From an uncultured Erythrobacter sp. (GTDB lineage Bacteria > Pseudomonadota > Alphaproteobacteria > Sphingomonadales > Sphingomonadaceae): a stretch of DNA of 64,000 nt. The DNA lies in assembly GCF_947497915.1 (NCBI RefSeq), contig NZ_CANMIJ010000001.1, positions 1,113,611 through 1,177,610 on the forward strand, read 5' to 3'. Under the pieces are notes generated by a model, which was not told where the DNA came from, searched no databases, and was given only the letters and a program-made list of their open reading frames with translations. Position numbers and translations under genes: made by a program. Shown here piece by piece: positions 1 to 8,374 of this stretch (position 1 is the first letter of the stretch; the number at the start of each line of letters is the position of its first letter).

Positions 1-821
1 TTACCGCGATTTTTGAGGTGATGGCGGGGCTTCCTTGCACCATTCGCTTGCTCGATCCGCCGCTGCACGAATTCCTGCCGCATGGCGATGCAGAGTTTGC
101 TGACCTTGCCGATGCAACCGGCCTTGGTGTCGATCACTTGAAGCGCCGCGCTGGTGAATTGCATGAATTCAACCCGATGCTGGGTCATCGCGGCTGCCGC
201 CTCGGGATCACTTTCCCAGAGATTTACGAGATGCAGGCCCGCGCGATTTTTGAAGCCGTTTGCGCCGTGCAAAAAGAAAGCGGTGAAGCGCCGCTACCTG
301 AAATCATGATCCCGCTGGTGGCGACACGGCGCGAGTTGGAATTGCTGCGTGCCCTAATCGAACGCGTCGCAGAAGAGGTTTTCGAAGAGCAAAGCGCGCG
401 GGTTGAGTATCTGGTCGGCACAATGATCGAATTGCCTCGCGCGGCATTGATGGCGGGCGAGATTGCACACGAAGGCGCGTTCTTTAGCTTCGGCACAAAC
501 GACCTGACGCAGACAACGCTGGGCGTGTCACGAGACGATTCCGCGCGCTTCCTCGCACCGTATGTCGACAAAGGCATCTTCCCACGCGATCCATTCGTCA
601 GTCTTGATATTGATGGCGTGGGTCAGCTGGTGGAGATGGCGGCAGATAGGGGCAGGGCGACGCGGCCCGATATCAAGCTGGGCATCTGCGGCGAACATGG
701 CGGCGATCCGGCCAGCATCGCGTTCTGCGAAGAAGTTGGTCTCGATTACGTCAGCGCGTCGCCGTACCGGGTTCCGATCGCACGGCTTGCGGCGGCTCAG
801 GCGGCCTTGGCCAAAAAATAG
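1..821 (+). CDS. ppdK: Pyruvate, phosphate dikinase, C-terminal part (5' end outside window)
   Basis: This is the C-terminal PEP/pyruvate-binding barrel of pyruvate, phosphate dikinase, which interconverts pyruvate, ATP and phosphate with PEP, AMP and pyrophosphate in the cytoplasm. The frame is open from base 3, so the start lies upstream. Family hallmarks are [14 protein letters not shown] near the beginning, the metal/substrate stretch around [17 protein letters not shown], and the catalytic region [13 protein letters not shown] near the end. The Cys of GICGEHGG is the expected proton donor. The final 270 or so residues match the usual end of the family, so the 3' end is intact. It converges on the methyltransferase-like gene with about 10 bases between stops. 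Confidence 0.95.
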   Translation, partial: TAIFEVMAGLPCTIRLLDPPLHEFLPHGDAEFADLADATGLGVDHLKRRAGELHEFNPMLGHRGCRLGITFPEIYEMQARAIFEAVCAVQKESGEAPLPEIMIPLVATRRELELLRALIERVAEEVFEEQSARVEYLVGTMIELPRAALMAGEIAHEGAFFSFGTNDLTQTTLGVSRDDSARFLAPYVDKGIFPRDPFVSLDIDGVGQLVEMAADRGRATRPDIKLGICGEHGGDPASIAFCEEVGLDYVSASPYRVPIARLAAAQAALAKK

Positions 822-831
822 ACGCGAAGGT

Positions 832-1584
832 TTAGCGCCAGCCCGTCAGGACGAGAATTTCAAAGGTCTCGGTGACTTTGCCATCCTCGTCGCGGAGGCT
901 GTCGAAAAGTTCGCTAGCACGCCGCCATCCTTCACGGGTTATCGGCGGGGCGGGACTAGCCAGCGAGCTGGTCAAACCGTGATCGCGCAAGTCCGAAATC
1001 AGGGTTTCCAGCTCGCCAAACCGAACTTTGAGAGGGTAGGAATCGACGACTTGCCGCGAGAAACCCGCGCGTTCTAGCAAGGCCGTGCCTGCGCGAATAT
1101 CGACCTGAGGGTGAATGCGGGCGGCGGGCCTGTCTCCATCCGCGGCAAGCGCCAATTGACGAAGTGTGGGCACACTGCCAGCCCCCGGAAACGCGGCCAC
1201 AAACAAGCCTCCTTCAGCGAGGGAATTGCGAGCATGGATCAGAGCGCCGGGCAAATCATTCACCGTGCCAAGGCCGAGTAAATGGACGTAGAGATCGTAA
1301 GTCGCGGTGGCGATCGGCTGTTCTTCATCAAGGTCGCCAAGTGCAGCCGTTTCCAGCTTTCCTACTCCGGAACTGAGACGTAGCGACAATTCATCTGCCC
1401 CGCCGCCCGCAACCATGGCGTTGGCCGGATCGAACTGCATAAAGTCTAGCCGTTCGGCAATGTCATCCGCGAGCGCTTTGGTAAGGTAATTTGCAGCATC
1501 AATGGAGGATTGGCGCGAACGAGCTCGCTTCCATTTTGCAGCGGCTCGCTGACGGTCAAAAATGCGGGGCGGGGCGCGTTCCAT
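832..1584 (-). CDS. Class I SAM-dependent methyltransferase-like protein (NDUFAF5/BioC-like)
   Basis: About 250 residues. The N-terminus, with PRIFDRQRAAAKWKRA, resembles the opening of the bacterial NDUFAF5/BioC-like methyltransferase group (IFDR followed by a run of basic residues). The middle (LYVHLLGLGTVNDLPGAL and LAEGGLFVAAFPG) matches the region after motif II in that group. The usual SAM-binding glycine loop is poorly kept: MVAGGGADEL stands where a GxGxG loop would be expected. A longer frame begins at 1638, but the ATG at 1584 matches the family start better and leaves 55 bases of shared upstream sequence with divergent comF. The substrate is unknown; protein or small-molecule methylation is only inferred. 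Confidence 0.7.
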   Translation of the reverse strand: MERAPPRIFDRQRAAAKWKRARSRQSSIDAANYLTKALADDIAERLDFMQFDPANAMVAGGGADELSLRLSSGVGKLETAALGDLDEEQPIATATYDLYVHLLGLGTVNDLPGALIHARNSLAEGGLFVAAFPGAGSVPTLRQLALAADGDRPAARIHPQVDIRAGTALLERAGFSRQVVDSYPLKVRFGELETLISDLRDHGLTSSLASPAPPITREGWRRASELFDSLRDEDGKVTETFEILVLTGWR

Positions 1585-1639
1585 GCTTTGCCCCTGCCGC
1601 GCTTGCCAGCGCAGTGCAAGCCATGCGAGGTCATCCATA

Positions 1640-2392
1640 ATGAAGATTGGGGCACAAATTGCAGAAGGGCTGAGACCGGTTGTCGACTTGGTGTACCCGC
1701 CGCGCTGTCCACTTTGCGGCGATGCGGTCGCGGATCAGGGCGGGCTTTGTAGTGAATGTTGGCGCGAGTTGGAGGCACCGGGAGAGCCTGCATGCTCTAG
1801 TTGCAACCGCCCCCTTGGCTCCGCCGATGCAAAGGGGTTTAGCGAGTGTTTCACTTGCACAAATCATCCGCCGATCCACTCCGGCGTTTACGCTGCAAGC
1901 ATCTATAATGACGCATCACGCCGTTTAATTTTGAATTACAAACACGGGCGCAAGATTGCTCTGGCCCCGCTTTTGGCGCGCCTGATTGCTCCGCGCCTCC
2001 CAGATCATGGCGAAGCCCAGCCACTGCTTGTTCCGGTGCCGCTGCATAGATGGCGGCTATGGAGGCGCGGCTTTAATCAGGCTGCATTGTTGGCGCAGGA
2101 ACTCGCCAAGCTCGGTAAGGGTGAGGTTATAGTTGACGCGTTGGTACGGGGAAAACGGACGCCAAGTCTTGGCGGATTGGGACAGAAAGAGCGCGAGGCC
2201 GCATTGAGCGGTGCAATCACGGCACGCAGATCAAGGGCAGGTCAACTGTTGGGCCGTGACGTTATCCTAGTCGATGATGTGCTCACAAGCGGGGCGACCA
2301 GCAATGCTTGCGCCGAAGCTTTGTTAAAATCAGGAGCGCGCAATGTGCGTATCGCGTGTTTCGCCCGAGTGGTTGATGGCAGAAGAATATGA
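1640..2392 (+). CDS. comF: ComF family phosphoribosyltransferase-like protein
   Basis: Roughly 250 residues. The N-terminus has a zinc-finger-like set of cysteine pairs (CPLCGD, CSEC, CSSC, CFTC). The C-terminus is a type I phosphoribosyltransferase domain with the PRPP loop VILVDDVLTSGAT. This is the ComF architecture, linked in other bacteria to DNA uptake during competence and possibly to nucleotide salvage; the exact reaction is not established. The ATG at 1640 starts at MKIGAQIAEGL as in relatives; an upstream in-frame ATG at 1562 would add unlikely sequence overlapping the divergent gene. A hairpin just downstream (about 2405-2431) may end the transcript. Confidence 0.9.
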   Translation: MKIGAQIAEGLRPVVDLVYPPRCPLCGDAVADQGGLCSECWRELEAPGEPACSSCNRPLGSADAKGFSECFTCTNHPPIHSGVYAASIYNDASRRLILNYKHGRKIALAPLLARLIAPRLPDHGEAQPLLVPVPLHRWRLWRRGFNQAALLAQELAKLGKGEVIVDALVRGKRTPSLGGLGQKEREAALSGAITARRSRAGQLLGRDVILVDDVLTSGATSNACAEALLKSGARNVRIACFARVVDGRRI

Positions 2393-2784
2393 GCCGAAAA
2401 ACACAACGCCCGAGGCCATTACGACCCCGGGCGCCACGTGACGAAATGGTTTGGAACCGCTCAAAAGAGCTCAAAAGCCGACCCCCTAACTTCGGCTTTA
2501 GGATCCTATCCCTATCGTTCGACTGAACCAATCCAACACCCCGCGGTTGGCTTTTGATCCAGCACCCCCTGAACCTTGGCACTTGCGCGCCGGTGTTCGG
2601 TGGAGAGCGTCTTACCGCTCGTGAAGGAGGTTCTTCCATTCATGAGTGATTCCGAAAAGATCAAACCGTTGCAGCATTCTATTTTGGGACAGATATGTGG
2701 TTATCCTGCAACAATTTGTCGCATATGGTGACCTGCTCACCGTGAAGGATTATGCAAAAGCGAATTTGCAGGAGTGAATGCGAC
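2393..2784. other. Long intergenic region with several hairpins; possible small RNA
   Basis: About 390 bases with no convincing gene of normal size. Right after comF lies a GC-rich hairpin (CGCCCGAGG ... CCCCGGGCG, about 2405-2431) without a T tract. Further on are an AAGCCGA/TCGGCTT hairpin with a C-rich loop (about 2482-2505), a CCAAC/GTTGG hairpin with an ACCCC loop (about 2533-2550), and a third C-rich run, CAGCACCCCCTG, near 2562. A strong ribosome-binding sequence (AAGGAGG) sits near 2622, before a 29-codon reading frame at 2642-2731. An inverted repeat GGTGA-N5-TCACC (2727-2741) lies 45 bases before hisI. The only long frame here, on the minus strand, has unnatural composition. A structured RNA is plausible, but no known family was recognised. 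Confidence 0.4.
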
Positions 2785-3189
2785 GTGGCGAGTAATGAAA
2801 TGACATCTCAAGATCGCGAATCTGGCAGCGTATTTTCACCCAAGTTTGATGATCGCGGTCTTTTGACGGCGGTCGTTACGGATGTTGTTAGCAACGAGGT
2901 CTTGGTCGTGGCCTTCATGAATGCAGAGGCGCTTCGAAAGACACGCGAGACGGGCAAGGTGCATTTTTGGTCTCGATCTCGCGAGGCTCTTTGGTTGAAA
3001 GGTGAGACTTCGGGCAATTTCCTGATCGCAAAAGAGGTTTTGGTGGATTGTGATCAGGATGCTTTGGTTATTCGTGCGCAGCCTGCGGGCCCAACATGCC
3101 ACACTGGTGAGCGATCATGCTTTTATCGAAAGCTTGATGTTTTGGCTGATGATACTGAAGCCCTTAGTCCAGTCTCCCGTAAAGGTTAG
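2785..3189 (+). CDS. hisI: Phosphoribosyl-AMP cyclohydrolase
   Basis: HisI opens the adenine ring of phosphoribosyl-AMP in histidine biosynthesis, in the cytoplasm, using zinc and magnesium. The core is complete: LVVAFMNAEAL, HFWSRSREALWLKGETSGN, then the metal site VDCDQDALVIRA and GPTCHTGERSCFYR carrying the conserved Asp and Cys residues. The start chosen is GTG at 2785, ten bases after AGGAG (2770-2774). An ATG at 2800 and one at 2752 are alternatives, and the N-terminal dozen residues are poorly constrained. No other his genes are in the window, so hisI is detached from the rest of the pathway. The MerR gene follows after 27 bases and may be cotranscribed. Confidence 0.93.
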   Translation: MASNEMTSQDRESGSVFSPKFDDRGLLTAVVTDVVSNEVLVVAFMNAEALRKTRETGKVHFWSRSREALWLKGETSGNFLIAKEVLVDCDQDALVIRAQPAGPTCHTGERSCFYRKLDVLADDTEALSPVSRKG

Positions 3190-3216
3190 GTCTTGACGTT
3201 CACGTAAAGGGAAGGT

Positions 3217-3693
3217 ATGCCATCATTCATGGCTACAGCACCCGCACAAGAATCGTCCGAGAAAACAGCTGGCAACGAGCAGCGCCACAACGGCGCCCAC
3301 CTCGATCGCCCTGACAAGCTAAGCCGCGAGCAGTTTTCCATTTCCGACCTCACATCTGAATTCGGCTGCACCGCTCGTGCGCTGCGGTTTTACGAAGATG
3401 AGGGTTTGATCAGTCCAGCACGTGTCGGCCTTACGCGGGTCTACACAAAGCGTGATCGCACACGGCTCGCATGGATAATGCGTGCGAAGAATGTCGGTTT
3501 CAGCCTCACTGAAATTCGTGAAATGATCGACCTTTATGATCTTGATGACGGCCGTGTTGAACAACGCCGGGTCACAGTCGAAAAGTGCAAAACGCACATC
3601 GCCAAGCTCAAGGCACAACGTGCGGACATCGATTCATCGATCAAGGAATTGACTGACTTTGTCGCCGAAATCCAGAAATTAGAGCTCGGCTAA
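3217..3693 (+). CDS. MerR-family transcriptional regulator
   Basis: A 158-residue regulator. After a poorly ordered N-terminal tail of about 40 residues comes a MerR winged-helix DNA-binding domain (FSISDLTSEFGCTARALRFYEDEGLISPAR), with RVYTKRD as wing and an arm of the GFSLTEIREMI type. The C-terminus is a coiled-coil dimerisation helix. No cysteine-rich metal loop is present, so it is not a metal sensor. MerR proteins of this build, next to acyl-CoA dehydrogenases in proteobacteria, control branched-chain or fatty acyl-CoA breakdown (LiuR-like). Here the dehydrogenase gene starts about 50 bases downstream, so local control is likely but inferred. The true start could also be an internal Met at position 5. 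Confidence 0.88.
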   Translation: MPSFMATAPAQESSEKTAGNEQRHNGAHLDRPDKLSREQFSISDLTSEFGCTARALRFYEDEGLISPARVGLTRVYTKRDRTRLAWIMRAKNVGFSLTEIREMIDLYDLDDGRVEQRRVTVEKCKTHIAKLKAQRADIDSSIKELTDFVAEIQKLELG

Positions 3694-3744
3694 ACCCGCC
3701 GCTCGCCGCCTTTTAAACACTCCGCTCACCAAGGGGATCTAGTG

Positions 3745-5550
3745 ATGCCAACCTATACCGCTCCAACCCGTGACACCCGTTTTGTCGTCAACGAATTGCT
3801 GGATCTATCCAGCTACGGCAATCTACCGGGCTTTGAAAACGCGACGCCTGACATGATCGATACGGTCGTGAATGAAGCAGGCAAATTCTGCTCCGAAGTC
3901 CTCGCCCCGATCAATCAGATTGGTGACGAGCAAGGTTGCACACGCCACGAAGACGGATCGGTGACAACGCCGGACGGTTTCAAAGAAGCCTACGACGCCT
4001 ATGTCGAAAGCGGTTGGGGCACTCTGGCCAAACCGGAAGAATTTGGCGGCCAAGGCCTCCCGCATGTTTTGGGCTTTGTGGTTGAAGAATTCACTGCAAC
4101 GGCGAACCAGGCATTTGGCATGTATCCTGGCCTAACCAATGGCGCATCCGCCGCGATTGAAGCAGCCGGTTCGCAAGAGCAGAAAGAAACATACCTGCCG
4201 AAAATGATCTCCGGCGAATGGTCGGGCACCATGAACCTGACAGAGCCACATTGCGGAACTGACCTTGGTATGATCCGCACGAAGGCTGAGCCACAAGGCG
4301 ATGGTTCGTACAAAATCAGCGGCACAAAGATCTTCATTTCTGCCGGTGAGCACGACCTTACAAGCAACATCATCCACCTCGTTCTGGCAAAAACGCCGGG
4401 CGCGCCTGACAGCTCGAAAGGTATTTCACTGTTCATCGTGCCGAAGTTCATCCTCGACGAGAACGGCGAGCCAGGCGAACGCAATGGCGTGTCTTGCGGC
4501 TCCATTGAGAAGAAGATGGGTATCCATGGCAACGCAACCTGCGTTCTCAACTATGACGAAGCCACTGGTTACATGGTGGGTGAAGAGAACAAAGGCCTCG
4601 CGGCGATGTTCGTGATGATGAATGCTGCGCGTCTCGGTGTGGGTATGCAGGGTCTCGCTCAAGCAGAAGTTTCGTATCAGAACGGCGTAACTTATGCGCT
4701 GGATCGCCGTCAGGGCCGCGCCTTGACTGGTCCGGCTGACACCGACGCGAAAGCCGACCCGATCTTCGTCCACCCGGATGTTCGCCGGATGTTGATGGAT
4801 GCCAAAGTGTTCAACGAAGGCATGCGTGCATTGTGCCTTTGGGGCGCGCTGCAGGTTGATCTTACGCACAAAGCGCAAACCGAGGAAGAACGTCAGCTGG
4901 CCGATGATCTGATCGGACTGATCACGCCGGTGATCAAAGGCTACGGCACCGACAAAGGGTATGACATCGCCAACAACATGCAGCAAATTTATGGCGGCCA
5001 CGGCTATGTCAAAGAATGGGGCATGGAACAGTTTGTTCGCGATAGCCGCATTGCGATGATCTACGAGGGCACCAACGGCGTACAGGCGATGGATCTTTGC
5101 GGACGTAAGCTCGCGAGCAAAGGTGGCCGAGCCATCCAGGCTTTCTTCAAGCTGCTTGATGATGAAATCGCAGCCGCGAAATCTGATGAGGCGCTTAAAG
5201 ATGTCGCTGAGAAGCTTGAAAAGGCGCTTGGCGAGCAGAAAGCAGCCACGATGTGGTTTATGCAAAACGCGATGGCTAACCCGAACCACCTCGGCGCGGG
5301 CGCACACCATTACATGCACATCATGGGCATTGTAACGCTCGGCTTCTTCTGGCTGAAATCGGCGAAGGTTGCTGCTGCAACGCTTTCCGCTGGCACAGAG
5401 GACCCCGCATTCTACGAAGCCAAGATGACTTCGGCCGCGTATTATGCAGAGCGCTTCCTTCCGGATGCAGGTGCATTGCGACGCAAACTGGAAGCGGGCA
5501 GCGAGAACATGATGAAGCTGACGGAAGACGCATTCGCGACCGCAGCGTAA
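3745..5550 (+). CDS. Acyl-CoA dehydrogenase, long form with C-terminal extension
   Basis: A 601-residue flavin enzyme that introduces a trans-2 double bond into an acyl-CoA and passes electrons to ETF. Seen are the N-terminal helical domain, the FAD/substrate region (MNLTEPHCGTDLGMIRTKAEP and GTKIFISAGEHD), the C-terminal helical domain with RVGVGMQ-like and IYGGHGYVKEWGMEQFVRD, and a final 130-residue extension of the type found in DmdC/FadE-like dehydrogenases. The glutamate in MIYEGTNGVQAMDL is the likely catalytic base, as in that subgroup. The ATG at 3745 follows AAGGGGA and is preferred over the GTG one codon earlier. It lies downstream of the MerR gene and is closed by a strong terminator. 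The natural chain length of the substrate is not evident. Confidence 0.92.
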   Translation: MPTYTAPTRDTRFVVNELLDLSSYGNLPGFENATPDMIDTVVNEAGKFCSEVLAPINQIGDEQGCTRHEDGSVTTPDGFKEAYDAYVESGWGTLAKPEEFGGQGLPHVLGFVVEEFTATANQAFGMYPGLTNGASAAIEAAGSQEQKETYLPKMISGEWSGTMNLTEPHCGTDLGMIRTKAEPQGDGSYKISGTKIFISAGEHDLTSNIIHLVLAKTPGAPDSSKGISLFIVPKFILDENGEPGERNGVSCGSIEKKMGIHGNATCVLNYDEATGYMVGEENKGLAAMFVMMNAARLGVGMQGLAQAEVSYQNGVTYALDRRQGRALTGPADTDAKADPIFVHPDVRRMLMDAKVFNEGMRALCLWGALQVDLTHKAQTEEERQLADDLIGLITPVIKGYGTDKGYDIANNMQQIYGGHGYVKEWGMEQFVRDSRIAMIYEGTNGVQAMDLCGRKLASKGGRAIQAFFKLLDDEIAAAKSDEALKDVAEKLEKALGEQKAATMWFMQNAMANPNHLGAGAHHYMHIMGIVTLGFFWLKSAKVAAATLSAGTEDPAFYEAKMTSAAYYAERFLPDAGALRRKLEAGSENMMKLTEDAFATAA

Positions 5551-5569
5551 TCACTTCGCTTACAAAAAA

Positions 5570-5608
5570 GGCCCCGGCAGGTTCGTCCTGCCGGGGCCTT
5601 TTGTTTTT
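5570..5608. terminator. Strong bidirectional rho-independent terminator
   Basis: A perfect 12-bp stem (GGCCCCGGCAGG, 5570-5581, with CCTGCCGGGGCC, 5587-5598) closes a TTCGT loop. It is followed on the plus strand by TTTTGTTTTT, and preceded by AAAAAA, which gives a T run on the minus strand. It sits between the convergent acyl-CoA dehydrogenase and cysK genes and should serve both. Confidence 0.95.
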
Positions 5609-5627
5609 GGATTGAATCCTTACGAGC

Positions 5628-6548
5628 TTATTCGACTGGCAGGAAATCGGGCACAGAAAGGTACCGCTCACCTGTGTCGTAATTGAAGCCAAGGACGCGG
5701 GTGCCAGCCGCCAGATCAGGCAGTTTCTTGGCAATTGCAGCCAGCGTCGCGCCAGAAGAAATACCAATCAACATACCTTCTTCGCTCGCCGCGCGGCGGG
5801 CCATCTCCTTGGCGTCGGCAGGGTCGACTGTGATGGCTCCGTCGATTGCATCGGTGTGAAGGTTGTCCGGAATAAAGCCCGCGCCAATCCCCTGGATCGG
5901 GTGGGGGCCGGGTGATCCGCCATTGATGACCGGCGAACCCTCTGGCTCAACCGCATAGGCTTTGAAGCCGCTCCAGTGTTTCTTCAGCTCCTCAGCGCAG
6001 CCAGTCAGGTGGCCGCCCGTTCCCACCCCGGTGATCATCACATCAACAGGAGCATCGGCGAAGTCTGCAAGAATTTCCTGCGCTGTGGTGCGGGAATGGA
6101 CGTTGACGTTTGCGGGGTTTTCAAACTGGCTTGGCATCCAAGCGCCATCGGTGCTGCCAACGATTTCAGTGGCGCGCTCGATTGCGCCCTTCATGCCTTT
6201 TTCCTTCGGCGTGAGATCAAAAGTCGCGCCATATGCCAGCATCAATCGGCGACGCTCAATCGACATGCTTTCCGGCATGACGAGCACAAGTTTGTACCCC
6301 TTTACCGCAGCAACCATAGCAAGGCCGATGCCCGTATTGCCGCTTGTCGGTTCAACGATAGTGCCGCCCGGTTTCAATTTACCCGTTGCCTCGGCGTCTT
6401 CGACCATGGCCAGAGCGATGCGATCTTTAATCGATCCGCCAGGGTTTGAACGTTCGGATTTCAGCCAAACTTCATGATCAGGGAACAGACGCGACAATCG
6501 AATATGCGGCGTGTTTCCAATCGTTTCGAGAATACTGTTGGCTTTCAT
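5628..6548 (-). CDS. cysK: Cysteine synthase A (O-acetylserine sulfhydrylase)
   Basis: This 306-residue PLP enzyme makes L-cysteine from O-acetylserine and sulfide in the cytoplasm. The PLP lysine lies in [11 protein letters not shown], the substrate loop is [12 protein letters not shown], the phosphate-binding glycine loop is [10 protein letters not shown], and the C-terminal part has [10 protein letters not shown]. Length and order match CysK rather than cystathionine beta-synthase. Its ATG is one base after the stop of the upstream MFS gene, so the two are very probably one operon, MFS then cysK. The shared terminator at 5570-5608 ends it. Pairing with an exporter suggests, without proof, a link to thiol or amino acid efflux. 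Confidence 0.96.
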   Translation of the reverse strand: MKANSILETIGNTPHIRLSRLFPDHEVWLKSERSNPGGSIKDRIALAMVEDAEATGKLKPGGTIVEPTSGNTGIGLAMVAAVKGYKLVLVMPESMSIERRRLMLAYGATFDLTPKEKGMKGAIERATEIVGSTDGAWMPSQFENPANVNVHSRTTAQEILADFADAPVDVMITGVGTGGHLTGCAEELKKHWSGFKAYAVEPEGSPVINGGSPGPHPIQGIGAGFIPDNLHTDAIDGAITVDPADAKEMARRAASEEGMLIGISSGATLAAIAKKLPDLAAGTRVLGFNYDTGERYLSVPDFLPVE

Positions 6549-6549
6549 A

Positions 6550-7860
6550 TCAGGCCTCCTGAGGGTTCTTTTGATTGTCGTCTGGTTGCTGTTCTAGCAA
6601 ATTGTCTGGCGGATCGAAGGTCTTTGTCGTCCGCAGCACTGGGAATACGCGGCTCCATAGGCCAACGGTTACAATCGCGCCCACTCCGCCGACCACTACG
6701 GCGGCAACCGGGCCAATCAGAAATGCGAGCGTACCGGAGAAGAAATCACCGCCTTCGTTCGATGCACTGATTGTGAGTAAGCTTACGGAAGACACGCGTC
6801 CGCGCTTGTCGTCCGGGGTGTGGAGCTGGATCAAGGATTGCCGGATATAGACGCTGAACATGTCCGCCGCGCCGACAATAACCAGCATGGCAAGGCTGAG
6901 CGGCATGGATTTCGACATGCCGAAGACGATTGTGGCCACACCGAACAATGCGACGGCCCACAACATTTTCGGGCCGACATTGCTCTTGATCGGGCGGAAA
7001 GAGAAATACAGCGCGGTAAGAGCGGCACCGATTGCAGGTGCCATGGCGAGTTGGCTGAGCCCTGTCTCACCCACTTGAAGAATATCGCGGGCATAGACCG
7101 GGAACAATGCGGTAGCCCCGGCGAGGAACACAGCAAACAGATCAAGCGTGATTGCGCCCAATACCATCTTGTTTTGCACCACATAACGCGCACCATCGAT
7201 AATCGCGCCTATGGGGCGTTGGTCTTTTTTCACCGCAGGCTGCGGAACTTTCCCGATGAGCGTGAGCGCCACCATCGAGATTGCGAACAGGCACGCTGCC
7301 ACCGCGTAAGGCGCGGCGGGGTTGACGGAATATAGGTAGCCGCCAAGCGCTGGGCCACCGATCATGCCGACTTGCCATGCGATAGAAGACAAAGCGATCG
7401 CGGTGGGCAGGATAGCTTTCGGGACGAGGTTCGGGGCGAGGGCGGATAGGGCCGGTCCGGCAAATCCGCGCGCAATTCCCAGCACAATGGCGACACCGAA
7501 CAAGACAGGAATGGTGATCATTCCGTTCCAAGTTGTCCACGCCAGAACCGCAGCACAGATCAGCTGGAGCAGCACCGTCAGGCGGCCCAAAGCACGCCGA
7601 TCAAACCGGTCAGCGGCAAGGCCGGAGAACGGCGTTAGAATGAAAAGCGGCACGAATTGAAGCAGGCCGATCAAAGCCAGTTGGCCAGAAGCCTCGGCAA
7701 TGCCCATGCCGCCATCGCGAGCGATGTTATACGTCTGCCAACCGATGATGAGTAGCATGGCGTATTGCGCCAGCGTCATCGAAAAACGGCTTACCCAGTA
7801 AGCGCGAAAGTTGTGAACCCTGAACGGGTGCAGTTCGGAATGTGGTTTGGTTTCGCTCAC
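6550..7860 (-). CDS. MFS transporter, EntS-like (MFS_3)
   Basis: About 436 residues with 12 predicted hydrophobic segments, typical of inner-membrane major facilitator exporters. It begins with [23 protein letters not shown], shows the cytoplasmic loop motif [14 protein letters not shown] between TM2 and TM3, and carries DKRGRVSS in the second half. This pattern fits the EntS/MFS_3 subgroup, whose known members export siderophores or drugs; the substrate here is unknown. The frame extends to a TTG at 7884, but the GTG at 7860 gives the family-like start (V/M)SETKPHSE. cysK follows after one base, so the genes are coupled. Confidence 0.88.
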   Translation of the reverse strand: MSETKPHSELHPFRVHNFRAYWVSRFSMTLAQYAMLLIIGWQTYNIARDGGMGIAEASGQLALIGLLQFVPLFILTPFSGLAADRFDRRALGRLTVLLQLICAAVLAWTTWNGMITIPVLFGVAIVLGIARGFAGPALSALAPNLVPKAILPTAIALSSIAWQVGMIGGPALGGYLYSVNPAAPYAVAACLFAISMVALTLIGKVPQPAVKKDQRPIGAIIDGARYVVQNKMVLGAITLDLFAVFLAGATALFPVYARDILQVGETGLSQLAMAPAIGAALTALYFSFRPIKSNVGPKMLWAVALFGVATIVFGMSKSMPLSLAMLVIVGAADMFSVYIRQSLIQLHTPDDKRGRVSSVSLLTISASNEGGDFFSGTLAFLIGPVAAVVVGGVGAIVTVGLWSRVFPVLRTTKTFDPPDNLLEQQPDDNQKNPQEA

Positions 7861-7933
7861 AGCATCGCCATGGCAGGCGCACAAAGCCCTGCCAAGACAG
7901 CTAAGCTGTAATGTTGATTAGACTAGCTTCGTC

Positions 7934-8272
7934 TTAACGGTTGCGGCGCAGGCGCGGGTTCGGCTGAAGCGTGTCGATAATTTCGACAAAGTCATCGAGA
8001 CGGATGATCCGTTCAAACTGGAAACCAGCGCGATTGTCGCGAGTCCAGATGACATAGGCTTCGATCCGGCCAACAATCGGCAGGCGGATCATAACGCGGT
8101 CACCGCGGCCAAGATTCTCCGAATCGTCGACCATAAAGCCGTGCGCAGAAAGATTGCTGACATGAAGATTCATGTCACCATGGCGGAAATGCTCGACGAT
8201 CACCGGAAAATCCACCGGGTGACGCGCCGCGCGGCGCAGATCTGTAACGCTTAAATTTGCTCCGGCAGCCAC
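7934..8272 (-). CDS. PilZ-domain protein (c-di-GMP receptor)
   Basis: A 112-residue single-domain protein. It shows the PilZ c-di-GMP signature: the arginine pair in RRAARHPVDFPV and, about 25 residues later, NLSAHGFMVD (the [DN]xSxxG box), followed by beta-strand sequence and GFQFERI. It is therefore expected to bind cyclic di-GMP and act on an unknown partner. The start is GTG at 8272, preceded by a good GGAGGT nine bases away. It stands alone, 73 bases upstream of the MFS gene start and on the same strand. A second c-di-GMP gene, a GGDEF-EAL protein, lies at 54.7-57.3 kb. Confidence 0.88.
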   Translation of the reverse strand: MAAGANLSVTDLRRAARHPVDFPVIVEHFRHGDMNLHVSNLSAHGFMVDDSENLGRGDRVMIRLPIVGRIEAYVIWTRDNRAGFQFERIIRLDDFVEIIDTLQPNPRLRRNR

Positions 8273-8374
8273 AGGCGTACACCTCCAAAATCATTCCATG
8301 ACCCCTTAATGAGGGACAAAGGCTGATAATTGGTAAAGCCGCGTAAGAGAAAGTTATGCGGACGGTAGTGACGC

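Noticed and set aside
2283..2639. Minus-strand frame of 118 codons overlapping comF and the intergenic region
   Set aside because: Composition is unnatural, no family is recognisable, and it would overlap the real comF gene.
4426..5319. Minus-strand frame of 297 codons opposite the acyl-CoA dehydrogenase
   Set aside because: The plus strand encodes a full dehydrogenase with all its motifs; this frame is a shadow with histidine-rich composition.
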